Of a stretch of DNA of 64,000 nucleotides, positions 25,973 to 37,200 are shown piece by piece. Source of the stretch: Trichinella spiralis (Eukaryota; Nematoda; Enoplea; Trichinellida; Trichinellidae); assembly GCA_000181795.3 (NCBI GenBank), contig CM012953.1, positions 19,016,851 through 19,080,850 on the forward strand, in the 5' to 3' direction. The translations under genes were made by a program, and so were the position numbers. Positions within the stretch are counted from its first letter, which is position 1; every line of letters begins with the position of its first letter. The notes beneath the pieces are model-generated. The model saw only the letters and a list, made by a program, of their open reading frames with translations. It was not told the origin of the DNA and did no database searches.

Positions 25973-26492
25973 ATGTCAGTTTTAGCAGCTTTTATCTTCT
26001 TTTTCATGGCAGTTATGCCTGAAATCAATGCGGATTTGGTATGTTGGTGAAGTTATACAAATTTTAAATTTTATTCATTTATTTCTATCTCATTCAAATC
26101 AGTTCATTCATTGTTAAATTAATTTATTCTTTATAATGATCAATTGTTTAGAGTCCATTGGAAGAAGCCCAAAGTTACATATACCAATCTGATTTGCAAA
26201 GCGGTAAAGGTCATTTCCGCAGAGTTCTCGATATAAGCGATGTCGACACAAGTGACGGATTATCCTTAACGATAGACGCTCTTCCAACTACATGTCCTGT
26301 GTCATCAGAAGTATGTAAAATTTTATTTTAATGTAAAACCTTCAAAGCGTTGTTATATTTCAGATGACTCAAGATCAAGTGTATTCAGATGAGTGCCCCG
26401 TCACCAGAGAGGAATATGACGAAATAGAATGCCATTTGAAGCTTGACCATTCTAAAACTGGCCAAATTGAATGTACATATTATGGACATTAA
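25973..26492 (+). CDS. Secreted cystatin-like protein, copy A
   Basis: Three exons: 25973-26038, 26152-26310, 26364-26492, giving 117 aa with GT-AG borders. Exon 1 encodes a signal peptide (MSVLAAFIFFFMAVMPEINA). The mature chain is about 95 aa with four Cys (TTCPVS, DECPVT, IECHLK, IECTYY) near its C-terminal half, the arrangement that forms two disulfides in type-2 cystatins and cystatin-like domains. Size, single helix-like N-terminal segment (EEAQSYIYQ) and Cys spacing fit that fold; a GHFRRVLDISDV strand precedes them. The cystatin QxVxG protease-binding loop is not seen, so cysteine-protease inhibition should not be assumed. Multi-cystatin-like secreted proteins are known from Trichinella-type nematodes. 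The fold assignment is inference; secretion is well supported. Confidence 0.7.
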
Positions 26493-26712
26493 ACTATGAG
26501 AATAAAGTGATTTAATGAGATATTGATGTAAAATTGCAATTTACTGTTTTGAAGGCGAACGGAAATAAAATCCGACAATTTTTTGCAATTGCATTTTCAT
26601 TCTTCAAGCGTTCGAATGTATTCAAATTTTTATACAAAAAAACTTATAATTTGGCTGCAGGAGATAATATAAAAAGTAATGCTGCTTGAAATTTTATAAA
26701 TTTGCATTCATT

Positions 26713-27790
26713 TAGTGAATCACCAGACAAAAACACAAGTTCTATTTGCATTTACCAAAGCAATATTTAAATATATTAAGTAATAGTAAATGCTTTATCT
26801 AGTGTATGAAGTTAAATTTTCTTTTTGTAACACTTTCAATTCCTCAATTTTTATAAATTTTTAATTCTACTCTGTTGTAAATAAGCCTAAAACTTTATGT
26901 AAATGTCCAGCTTATTTTGAGGTGAAAGAATATTTTGCTATAATGTGAATGACATTACTAAACGTTCATTATTTGGCGAGCTATAATAAACAAAAGCCAA
27001 ACAGATAATTAAATATGGTGAAAATTTTCCGTATGTTATAACTGAAGCACTATTATAAAAACCTGACTGCAAATAGATTGTTTTTTATTTTAATTTTATT
27101 ATGATGTCAAAAAATCAGTAATTAAATTTTGAGAGTAATTTATGGAAGCTGTTTTAGCATATTCAGAATATGAAATTCAGAGTCATCACTCTTTTATTTC
27201 ATTCAAAATTATCTATACATAATCAGAATCTCTGAATCTACAAATTATGAAAACTGTAGTTTTCCCAAGAAAAATGCCTCATTTCATAATTATCAATGAT
27301 TATATAAAAGTTCATCTCTCAGTGAACAAAAACAGTTTATCAGCAACAAAACTAAAGCACAATATATGTACTTCACTGAAAAATTTTTATTTAGAATCAA
27401 AATTTATTGATATTTAGATTAACGGTATTGCCCTTAAAAACATAAAAATTACATTTGCAATTTCAGAATTTTTATTCAACTTGCGAAGAAATAAATCTGA
27501 AGAAAATCCAACAAATTTTTAACTTTATGTTCTGTTGCTTTATCCACAACTTCATTGTAGATTTCATTTTAGCTAACAATGACACAACGATATTAAACAG
27601 CAAATAAAATATTGATCAAGTACAAAGTAATATTTTGATGAATGCAGAATGGGATATGATTGTTTGTTTGGAGACTGCTTCATTTTACTTCTTTATATAT
27701 AGTTTATTACATGTTTTTTAATATAGCATCAATATTAAATTTTTATCTTATTTTCAGCTGCCTTCAAAAATTAGATTAATATTGAAAATT
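26713..27790. other. Intergenic between duplicated blocks, unique part
   Basis: AT-rich DNA with no supported gene, between block A and the Gypsy gag fragment. No similarity to the duplicated block was noticed. Confidence 0.5.
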
Positions 27791-27799
27791 TATTTTATA

Positions 27800-28685
27800 A
27801 AAAACCTGATGTGAACGGCTGGAATGAGGCAGAAAAATTGAAGTGGCTACCACTATTGTTGAGCCAAAAGGCGAGAAGCACGTTCCTCCAGTTATCACCT
27901 CTCGCCTGGTCTTCGTTCTGAAGCCGCGTGGCTTCTTTGAAGGAACGATTTGATCCCCTGAGCAACGTAGCCGTTTATCGTGCAGAGTTGGAGAACCAAA
28001 AAGGCGTGCACAAGAATGGCAGTCAGACATTGGTATCAATGATATTCGACGTCTGGTGGAAAAGGCGTCTTGATGCTGTCAGATGACGCCAGAAATATCA
28101 TTGGACTAGATAAATTCCTCAGTACGCTAGAGCGACCCTAAATGGTCCTGATAGCAAAACAGAGGAAGGGCATAGAAGAAGCCGTGTGTGCTGCCCTAGA
28201 AGTGGTATCCTTCATGATATGGCCATGCCCAGATATAATGATCGGTGCCACCAGCCAAACATCCTATAATGAGGATCCAGTGGAAAATGGGATAGCAGCC
28301 AAAATCTTGCGTTCAACCAAATCCATGGAACGCATGCAACTGAAGCTGAAAGGCATCGAGCAGCGCATCTAAGTGTCTCAACCATAAGAACGTTACAGTC
28401 GAAGTGACTACGACAAGGAGACAGCCGCGAATGGACAGCTACAGAGTGGCGTAAGTGTTACCTCTGCAGGAGGATTGGACACCTTGCCTAAAACTGCGGA
28501 AAACCGTTAAACTGAACAGTCCGCCCCTTCATCACTGGGTCAGAATGGCGGGTGCAACCACGACCCAAAAGAATCCGTACTATGGCACTGACCTGATGGC
28601 AGTAGTAGGAAAGATTGGCGTATGTCCAAGGAATATATTGATAGATACTGGCTCAGCGATTACAATTGCGCAGTACATTGAATAC
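27800..28685 (+). pseudogene. Ty3/Gypsy gag-protease pseudogene
   Basis: Read across frames, the plus strand shows a capsid-like stretch (NEAEKLKWLPLLLSQKAR then SLKERFDPLSN and YRAELENQK, about 27810-28010), as in Gypsy/mag-type Gag. A CCHC zinc knuckle follows (CYLCRRIGHLA-stop-NC, about 28455-28495) and then the aspartic protease start NILIDTGSAITIA with the DTG catalytic triad (about 28630-28670). One stop lies inside the zinc knuckle and there are further stops and shifts in gag. The element stops abruptly where duplicated block B begins. Reverse transcriptase and integrase are absent here. Confidence 0.75.
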
Positions 28686-29351
28686 AATACATTGAATATT
28701 TCGAAAAATAATAATACATCATCACTTCACAACGAGTGGCATCAACTACTACATCTCTATTTGTTCACTATTCCTTCCTGAAACTAAAATTAATTTGTTT
28801 TATTCAGTAATTTTCAAGTGTCTGTTACTTCCATCTACAGAACCTTTTCACTCTTATCAACACCATTTCTCTTTATTTCTTCTCCAGTTTTATTAATATT
28901 CAATTATTATTTGTACTGAAATTATGTTAAATTTGTTTCAACTATTTAAATTTAACAAAAAGTAAACATTTTGATGACGTTTAATAAACACTGAATTGTT
29001 ATTTATTTACATTATGTTGGTTGCAAAAAATTTAAATTTGGAAAGTTTGAATCATAGAATAAATATCAACGTTGTAAATCGTTTCATTAATCTTTACAAA
29101 TAACATATTAAAAATCTTCCGCTTCATCTTTATTTGCATTACGTATTTCATAAATGAGATATGTAATCTCTGATTTCTCCTATGTAAATTTTACAAAACA
29201 AAAATAAGTACAATATTTTGTATACTTTGCTTCTTACTTTCAAAATAAACATTTTGTAGTATTTTCTTTATGAATTCAGATAACGGTGACGTACACATAA
29301 AATAATTATTTAATTAAACATCTGAACAAAGAACGTTCGATTCTATTATAC

Positions 29352-29358
29352 TATAAAA
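29352..29358 (+). promoter_or_regulatory. TATA box of cystatin-like gene B
   Basis: TATAAAA, 59 bp before the start codon, at the same position as in copy A. Confidence 0.65.
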
Positions 29359-29410
29359 GCACTGTTTTACAAAATCAAAATCATTCACTTCACGAAATCA
29401 CAATTATACA

Positions 29411-29930
29411 ATGTCAGTTTTAGCAGCTTTTATCTTCTTTTTCATGGCAGTTATGCCTGAAATCAATGCGGATTTGGTATGTTGGTGAAGTTATACAAAT
29501 TTTAAATTATATTCATTTATTTCTATCTCATTCAAATCAGCTCATTCATTGTTAAATTAATTTATTCTTTATAATGATCAATTGTTTAGAGTCCATTGGA
29601 AGAAGCCCAAGGTTACATATACCAATCTGATTTACAAAGCGGTAAAGGTCATTTCCGCAGAGTTCTCGATGTAAGCGATGTCGACACAAGTGACGGATTA
29701 TCCTTAACGATAGACGCTCTTCCAACTACATGTCCTGTGTCATCAGAAGTATGTAAAATTTCATTTTAATGTAAAACCTTCAAAGCGTTGTTATATTTCA
29801 GATGACTCAAGAACAAGTGTATTCAGATGAGTGCCCCGTCACTAAAGACGAATACGACCAAATAGAATGCCGTTTGGAGCTTAACCATTCTAAAACTGGC
29901 CAAATTGAATGTACATATTATGGGCATTAA
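29411..29930 (+). CDS. Secreted cystatin-like protein, copy B
   Basis: Exons 29411-29476, 29590-29748 and 29802-29930 give 117 aa, same structure as copy A. The signal peptide exon is identical at the nucleotide level and exon 2 differs at three bases (two replacements: S to G, I to V). Exon 3 differs at ten bases, seven of them changing the residue: D to E, R to K, E to D, E to Q, H to R, K to E and D to N. All four Cys are retained, and introns differ by only one or two bases. The frame, splice sites and TATA box are intact, so both copies are probably expressed. Function is as uncertain as for copy A. Confidence 0.7.
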
Positions 29931-30152
29931 TCTATGATAATAAATTGATTTAATGCGATATTGATGGAAGATTGCAATTTACTGTTTTGAAGGCGAACGG
30001 AAATAAAATCGGACACTTTTTTGCAATTGCATTTTCATTCTTCAAGCGTTCAAATGTATTCAAATTTTTATACAGTACGAATTTTAAAATTTTATTTTAC
30101 AAAAGATAATATTAAAAATACTACTGCTTAAAATTTCGTTAATTTGCATTGG

Positions 30153-31560
30153 AAAGAATGCCTGCATGGATGAGCATGTAATGAGAACTCGATTTCAAAC
30201 AACCAGTAAGCAAACGCGTCAAAAATCATGGACGAACAAGACCAAACCGTTTGAATTAAAAATCTCCTTCTTTAGTTAAGCTCACTGTATAATTTGATGG
30301 TCTTTGCAATTTACACACCTTAGTGAGGTAGGGTATACAAATTTATTTCTCCAACAAGATTTGGTTAGACAGAGGCAAAAATTCGAACGCTCTGAGTATT
30401 TTCGTGTCATACGTTATGTGCGTTCTCTTGTGATTGTTGAATGGCAGCGGATGCCGTTGATAATTTTCTACACTGTTCTTTCTGGGATCTTTTTCTGAAT
30501 TTGTTTATGTCGAAGTGGCATCAAAATGTCTTAAACTGCAAGATTTGCCATTAAGTGTTTTGATCGGTTAGTGATGATATAACTACAACGGCTGACCATC
30601 AGCGCTATGACAGCTTCATTACATCGACACTAAAATGTGGACTGATTATCGGTTTAAAAAGGCAGCGATTTGAAATTATATCAGGCTATTATTGTTGTCA
30701 AAAATGTATTAACTGCACAGAGAGGAGTCGAAGATATATGATTAGGTGTCAAGAAAAGATTCTCTAACAGCTACTTTCTTTTCGAAAAAAAATTTCAAAA
30801 TAAAATTTTTACCTGAAATATTACATTGTTAAAATATACATTTAGCTGAAGGCGTTTTCAATCGAGGCATCAATTCTCACTGCAAATTTGCTGCCTACGC
30901 ATGTGTCCAAAAGCCAGTGCATTGAATTCAACAACTGTTCTCCATTTCTTGGCATTCTGATAACATATAGCAATAACAAACCAAAAAGCTCTGTAAAATT
31001 TGCAAGCTGTACATTTTCGCAAAATCTAAAGAACTTTAACAAGAACAATTATTCGTTAAACTGCTTTTAAAAATTTTAATCAATAAGATAATAAACTAAT
31101 GTAATATAATGCTTTTTGATTAACATTATTACTGAAATCTCAATTAAAATAATAATGCTTGATTATACGTAGTGAAGAAACACAATTACAGTAAGCCATT
31201 CCTTTAATGAAAAGGTAACTCGTTTAGTTTTGTGCTTTTTGTTCATCCATTGCAGGTTTATATGTTAATTTTGTAAATTATTGTGATTGATGATTTATTT
31301 TTTTAATTTTGTTTGACAGAATTACTTTTAATGATTTTTAAACTTTGTAATGATATTATTTACTGTTAATTTGTTACATTTAAAATTAAATGAGATAAAT
31401 TAGAATTATGTAATAAATTTTTCTTTGTGATTTTTTATCGTCTAGTTTATATGATGGAATGTTAACGTAAAGAGGTTTCATAAATATTTTACTGTATTAC
31501 TTAGCTTTTTGGTTAACTTTTTTCCATTTTGTTTATAATTTTTTAAAAGCATTTTTAAAT
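30153..31560. other. Intergenic, nothing recognised
   Basis: Mixed AT-rich DNA. The part at 30,160-30,720 is less AT-rich and has short open frames on both strands without recognisable motifs. It may be old repeat or regulatory DNA. Further right the sequence is very T-rich and leads into a splice-acceptor-like tract before the CDK2AP homologue. Confidence 0.45.
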
Positions 31561-31566
31561 TTGTAG
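31561..31566 (+). promoter_or_regulatory. 3' splice or trans-splice acceptor before CDK2AP ORF
   Basis: A T-rich tract ending in TTGTAG lies 11 nt upstream of the start codon. Either a 5' UTR intron ends here or, as is common in nematodes, a spliced leader joins here. The sequence alone cannot distinguish these. Confidence 0.45.
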
Positions 31567-31577
31567 ATATAAATGAA

Positions 31578-31853
31578 ATGAGTGCCCAAGGCCCGTCAAC
31601 CAGTCAGCAAAAACCACAAACATCTAAAGATACGGCTACAGTTCCGCAATTTTCTATACCAACGTCACAGCCTCAGTCAAAGTACAGTCAGTTGTTGGCG
31701 GTGATTGAAGAACTTGGAAAAGATATACGTCCCACATATTCTGGCAACAAAATGTCCGCAGAACGTTTGAAAAGATCTATCATACATGCCCGAATATTGG
31801 TTCGTGAATGCATCGTTGAAACTGAAAAAGCTGCCAATAAGTCAGCTATGTGA
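31578..31853 (+). CDS. CDK2-associated protein 1/2 homologue, 91 aa
   Basis: The N-terminal third (residues 1-35) is Ser/Thr/Gln/Pro-rich and disordered, with SxPQ-like repeats. From residue 36 the sequence follows the CDK2AP/DOC-1 family domain closely: [20 protein letters not shown] then [19 protein letters not shown] and ETEKAANKS. The family forms a helical dimer, is a stable subunit of the NuRD chromatin-remodelling complex and was first described as a CDK2 regulator. Length is slightly below the human paralogues (115-126 aa). The whole domain is in one exon. The start is the first ATG in frame after the upstream acceptor; a nearer upstream ATG is out of frame and stops at once. Confidence 0.92.
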   Translation: MSAQGPSTSQQKPQTSKDTATVPQFSIPTSQPQSKYSQLLAVIEELGKDIRPTYSGNKMSAERLKRSIIHARILVRECIVETEKAANKSAM

Positions 31854-34211
31854 CTTTTGTTTCTTTTCTTTTTTTGTGGAAAATATCATGCAGCGCATAT
31901 GTTATTAACTTTCAACTTTTAATCATTAGTTTTATAGCTGCAGTTTTTGTTTTTGTTTTTTTTCAAATTATAATTTGCGGAGAATCATTTACACGTATAC
32001 CTTATTTTTTGGGTATTCATTAAACCTATATTACTTATTTTTTCCAAGTATATATTTGAATGAGTAATATTTTAAGCGTAACAGTGACGAATGTTTGAAT
32101 TAAAAAAATTATTGCTGAAATTGGACATTTCATGTTTAGAAATTGTTATACGTATGATTGTTATAATATTTTTTTGTAAAATGATATTCATTGTAATCGT
32201 ATAGTGTTGTTGGTGTGAATATTTATTTACTTGCTGAGAAATTCCTCCATTTTAATGCGTGTACACAACTTGATAAATGTAACTCGATCAAGCGTGTGTT
32301 GTGCCATTTGTTTTCATTAATGATGGGGACTGCACTTTTTTTACATAAATGTTGTAGGCGATATAAAATTGTATAATCTGCAGAAATATTGCATATCAAA
32401 AGTTGATTGATTAATGTCAAGTGAGAAGATCAACTTGCAATTCAGTTGTTTTTGCAAATAAAGTAATTCAAAAAAAATTTACAATTGCAAATACTCAGCT
32501 TATGAGTAATCAAGTGAGATATATGATGCAAATTAAAATAATTGAAACAGTTTTGCATTGAAGTAATAGAAATTTGATAAAAGTGTGCGTATAAATAATG
32601 TCGCATAGAATAATCGCTGTCAACAGTGACAATAGAGACCAAAGAGCTGCTTATTAATAAAACTGGATTAACGGGTCACGGTTCAAATTGCAGTTGAAGA
32701 AAGGTCAAAATTAGCAGCAGCCACGATAATAAAAACTATGAATCATCCTTGGACTGAAGCTTTAACAATCGGAAATGGAATAATATATTAAAATACACAT
32801 TTCATTAAAAAATTTTTTGCATATATGTGATGAAAAATATTTCAAGTATGCATCAATTATATGACGTAAAACTTCTCTTCTTCTGTATGCGCATGTGATG
32901 TGAAAAGTATGCAAATACACAAAAAGCAAATTACAAGGAAGCATGAAATTTAAATGTTGTTTAAATTTTCCAACTTATGTAAATTGAGTTGAAGTAAGTG
33001 GCTAGTGATGGCTTAAAAGTTGCGAAATCAGGTCGCAGTTGTCATGCGAATTTCATACGTTCCACAAGTTTCAGATCTGAAAGGTGAAACCGGTTGTCAC
33101 AATTTACCGTTCACAAACTGAATTTATTGAAGTGAGAAAATTTTCAACGCCTAAGCAGCATACAAAAAAGCACTGAATTTTTCATTTTTTCCGGACGAAT
33201 TTTAAACGTAGGTAAGGATTAAAATGACACATACCAGGGCGTTTAAAAAATTAATTAGTAAAAATTGTAAAATACAATTTTATTTATAATTGTTTTTTTT
33301 TGCTTCATTATAAATCATGCAGTTTTGAACGACATTCTCTAAATGGTTATCAATTTAAATTGTTGTTCATTTCCCAATCAGACAAACTGCTTTACATCAA
33401 AATAGCCTCTTCTCTATTTTATTCTTCAAGTTTCTTTGTCTGATTAATGTGAACAAATTAATCATAAAATGATGCTCATCTTTTTTATCATTGACATATT
33501 TTACTGAGATCAATATATCTTCTTTTTTGATGAACTGCAGTTTTTTGTTCGACAAGAAGTATTAACAAATAATATGTAACATCTTTTCCAATTTTTTAAA
33601 ATACGTAAATAATCAATTGAAGTGAAGAAAAGTTGTTTGAAACTTATTTCAAATGAAATGCGAAAAAACAGTGAACAATCCGACTTGAACTTTAATCAGT
33701 TTTGTAATATTTTAATGCATATATGATATTGTATTTGAATCTTTGCAAAAATAATAAATAAATTTTTAAAATGAAAAACTTTTTTACAACTTTTATTCAA
33801 GAGTTACAATTGATAAAATATTACGTAGCATTAAAAAGATCACGTATTTCTAGTAAAAATGAACTTTTACTTTTCTAAGAAGAAATTAATGCTTGAATAT
33901 CATTTCATTCCTAAACGAGTACGGTGTATTTACAGGGCTCTTCGTCGGGTGGTGGTCGGTATGAGATGGTGAAAATGTGTATCACTTCCGATGATAAGTC
34001 AAATACTTTGACATTGCGGTGGATATAATTTATTAAAAAAAATTATTTTTTCAATTTGAAATTTTCTTAAAATTAAAAAATTTTCTACTCAACACCTTGT
34101 CGTTGTTATTATTGTGTTTCATTTGTTCACACGATTGCCTGAATGGGAATCAATGATAAAGCTGTTGTACAGTGGCTGCCAGATTGTTGTTTTGTTTGAA
34201 TTTTAATTTTA
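31854..34211. other. Intergenic between CDK2AP and TBC genes
   Basis: Mostly AT-rich with no supported gene. One short island at about 33,937-34,030 is much less AT-rich, follows an acceptor-like TTTACAG and has an open frame ending in TAA (see the separate entry). A run of low-complexity AT sequence precedes the TBC start codon. Confidence 0.5.
33937..34030 (+). other. Orphan exon-like island
   Basis: Directly after TTTACAG, one frame is open for about 30 codons (SSSGGGRYEMVKMCI then SDDKSNTLTLRW) and closes at TAA. Codon-like composition contrasts with the AT-rich flanks. No upstream exons could be linked and no family is recognised. It may be a terminal exon, an alternative first exon of the TBC gene or non-coding DNA. 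Confidence 0.25.
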
Positions 34212-37200
34212 ATGGATAGTGTCAATATGTCAGCTCCTTTGTGTCCAACGAGCACGCCGGTTGTAGCCGATTGCGATGAAAGTGATGACAACTTGCAGGC
34301 TAGTTGTTTGCACAATGTTGCAGCTTTCAAAGATTCAGGTTTGCATTTGGATTCATCCGAATCCGATGAGCTGGTGCATGTTTTGCACAGCAACGATCAG
34401 CTGGTCTGCTTTTCACCATTTAATCCAAGTAAGTATGAAGTGATTTATTATTGTTGTTTGGTTATTTATTTAGCATTGTTAGGTCGTTTGTCGATGTGTT
34501 TTTAGAGCATGTTGTTTTGTTTGCTGTAAAAATAAATGTTGCGCATATGGTGAATTGATGATTATTTTGTTTTCTTTTTCTTTTATTTTTTTTATTGTTA
34601 CCATCTGTCCTTGGTACACTGCGGTAACGCCCAGTGGTATTCACGTCATTCACGTTCAGCAAGCACATAGAATAGATTTTTATTTTATGTTGTGTTCGCT
34701 AGCTAGCTAGCTGGCTGTTGCCGTTGCGTGCGTGGGTTGGTGTAGGAGCGTCAAGGCATTTTACGCTCAGCGGCGCGCAGCTAGTGTCCGGCATATTGAT
34801 TCTGAGCGTTTTGAGCTTCGTCGTCGTCAGTTGCATCATAATCAATCGATTTGTTAAAACGGCTGATATCATTGCAGACGAACAATTTGCAACAGAAAGC
34901 GTAACTTCTTCACTGATGCCGGCTGCAAATCGTGGTCACGTCAGGCATTGGTCTTACGATCCTGCCGCGGCTCGTATTTTAACGCAAGAAGAATTTTATT
35001 TGATCAACACGACGAACAATAATAATAATTCTCAGGTTCAATTGGAACGTCGCAATTCTTTGGGAAAAACGACCGACATATCTTCTTCGTCCATCAGCAT
35101 CAGCAGTCTCAGTCACAGTGATTATTCAACATCGTTGGCTTCGTTCAGTGACGAGGCCGGCTGTTCTTCGAGCAACAGTTCCACATCCAAGCACAGTTCC
35201 CTAGATCGACGCAGTTTCTGTTCCGACAGTGGAAACAATAATACCGCACCTACTATACAAACTGATTTCAAAGATCGTTTGAAGCTTTTTTCTCAATTTT
35301 TGCCCAGGTCGGAGAACATTATTAATCCTTTCTTGTCTCGTATGCATTTTTACATGTAATTTGCTTAATTTATTTCATCTAATTTCAGAAATTTATTTCT
35401 ACGCAAAAACAACAATACTAATGAAGGAAATGCTTGGAAATTGTTCACCAAACTTTCCATTTCGACTTCATCTACTCCAGAAGCACCTCAAGTTATTTCA
35501 ACTACAGCTTTGATTCTTGAAGAACGTCCTTCGTAAGTTTATTGTTTAATATATTTTTTTGTGTTTATAATTCATATAAGTTGAATGATTGGTTGTTTGT
35601 AAAATATTTTTATTTTGATATTCTACCTACCAGTAAGAATGATAAAATTTGACAGTTGTGAAACTTTTAATGTAGCCTGTTTTCACACGCCGAATGACCT
35701 TGTTTCTACTGTTTAACCAGCTTTAACGTTGAAAGAAAATGATGACAATCTGTTTATTTGTTCATAATAATTTTGTTTTGAAAAGATCGATTAATAATTT
35801 TGATAGTTGTTTAAAATTAATAAAGCGTGTGATCGATAGATTTTACGCTTTGAAGGGAGGAAGCACCCGTCATTATTATTATTCTTGTTTTGAGGATATG
35901 ATTTTTAGATAAACTTCAATGTAAGATGATTGTATTGTAAAACAGAAAAGCAAAAGTTCTTTTTTTTGGTAAATGCATTTCTATTGTAATATGCATATTG
36001 TATGATTTATTCGAATTTGAATTTTTATGAATGAATTAAAAGTTTTTACCTAATACTATTATTATTATTATTATAAAAATTGATAAATTGCACGTTGCAA
36101 GGTTAATTGTTGTAACAGTTTCAAATGTGTTGCACAAAAAATATTTTTATTCAGCATAGAACGAGATGAGTCATTCATTCATTCATTGTGTAGGCACTAG
36201 GCGCATAGTGATACGATAACAGTGGAAAAGAAGGAAATAAAATTATGACATGTGAAATCATGATTTTGGAATTTTTCATTTGAATTGAAAATAGCGTCAC
36301 ATGTTTTGAAGAAGAAAAATTGATTTTACAGCGGAGGCGTTTTATTCGTAAAAACCGATTTCAGCTGCTTTATATTTTATATAGTAGATGGATAAGTTGG
36401 TTGATTTTACTCAACCATTGAACAACAACGCTTGATTTTGTGTTTTGTTTGATGAATTATTTTATGAAAAAGCATTTATTCAGCCGTATTTTAATTGAAT
36501 AAATATTTTTCTCTTCAGTGTTGAACTGAGATAATTCAACCGTTGAAAAATTGAATTATAACCCTAATAACTGCACGCGTAATATTGACTACGCAGTTTT
36601 GTGAGTGTTTTTTTTCGAAATTGATGTATAAATTGTGTCGCGTTTTTGAAATTGTGCTAAAGTGAAAATAGAATCATGGGCCATATATTTCATTTCACGC
36701 TTTGAAAAGCGTTTTATTCGATCGAATTTCCAACTGATCACGATGACACGGTTGATGATTGAGGTCGATTACACGGCAGAGATTATTACATGCACAGCAG
36801 AGCACAGCTTTTCCAACTTGTCAAGCGAGCTTTTTTTTCATTGATAATATATGATAAATCGATTATTTTTTGTGTATGTTTTTAAAATTAATTGTCCATT
36901 TCAAATTCTTCTCGTATTTGAACTTTTGTGTGTTTGAAAAAAAAGTTTACTACGAACTATTATATAACCTTTTATTTATTCATATTCGTTACTGTATGTG
37001 AACTTTGAAAGCAGTGTTTTTCTTTTTTTTTTGGAAATTTAGTTCTTTGCCTCCGAAATCGGCTTGTGAACAGAATCGACAAAAGCAAGAATATGCGTTG
37101 ATGGTGGAGAAGGCGAAGAAAAAAGAACAACGAGATTTGAAACAACGCCGTCGTGAGATGAAAGAGCAGCTGAAACGTGAAGAGCAGCTTGTCACTTTTG

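Larger units (their letters stand above)
25248..26712 (+). repeat. Duplicated block, copy A
   Basis: About 1.46 kb highly similar to 28690-30152. The match starts with a CATTGAATATTT string and covers upstream flank, TATA box, the whole three-exon cystatin-like gene and the 3' flank. Similarity falls off after about 26,640 but can be followed to a shared TAATTTGCATT-like string. Differences are mostly single substitutions and small indels, so this is a fairly recent segmental duplication. Confidence 0.9.
28690..30152 (+). repeat. Duplicated block, copy B
   Basis: Second copy of the 1.46 kb block at 25248-26712, in the same orientation about 3.4 kb away. Its left border lies at the right end of the Gypsy gag-protease remnant, with a repeated CATTGAATA string at the junction. 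It carries an intact second cystatin-like gene. Confidence 0.9.

Noticed and set aside
30842-31070. Overlapping frames on both strands before the CDK2AP gene
   Set aside because: They are short, overlapping and motif-free.
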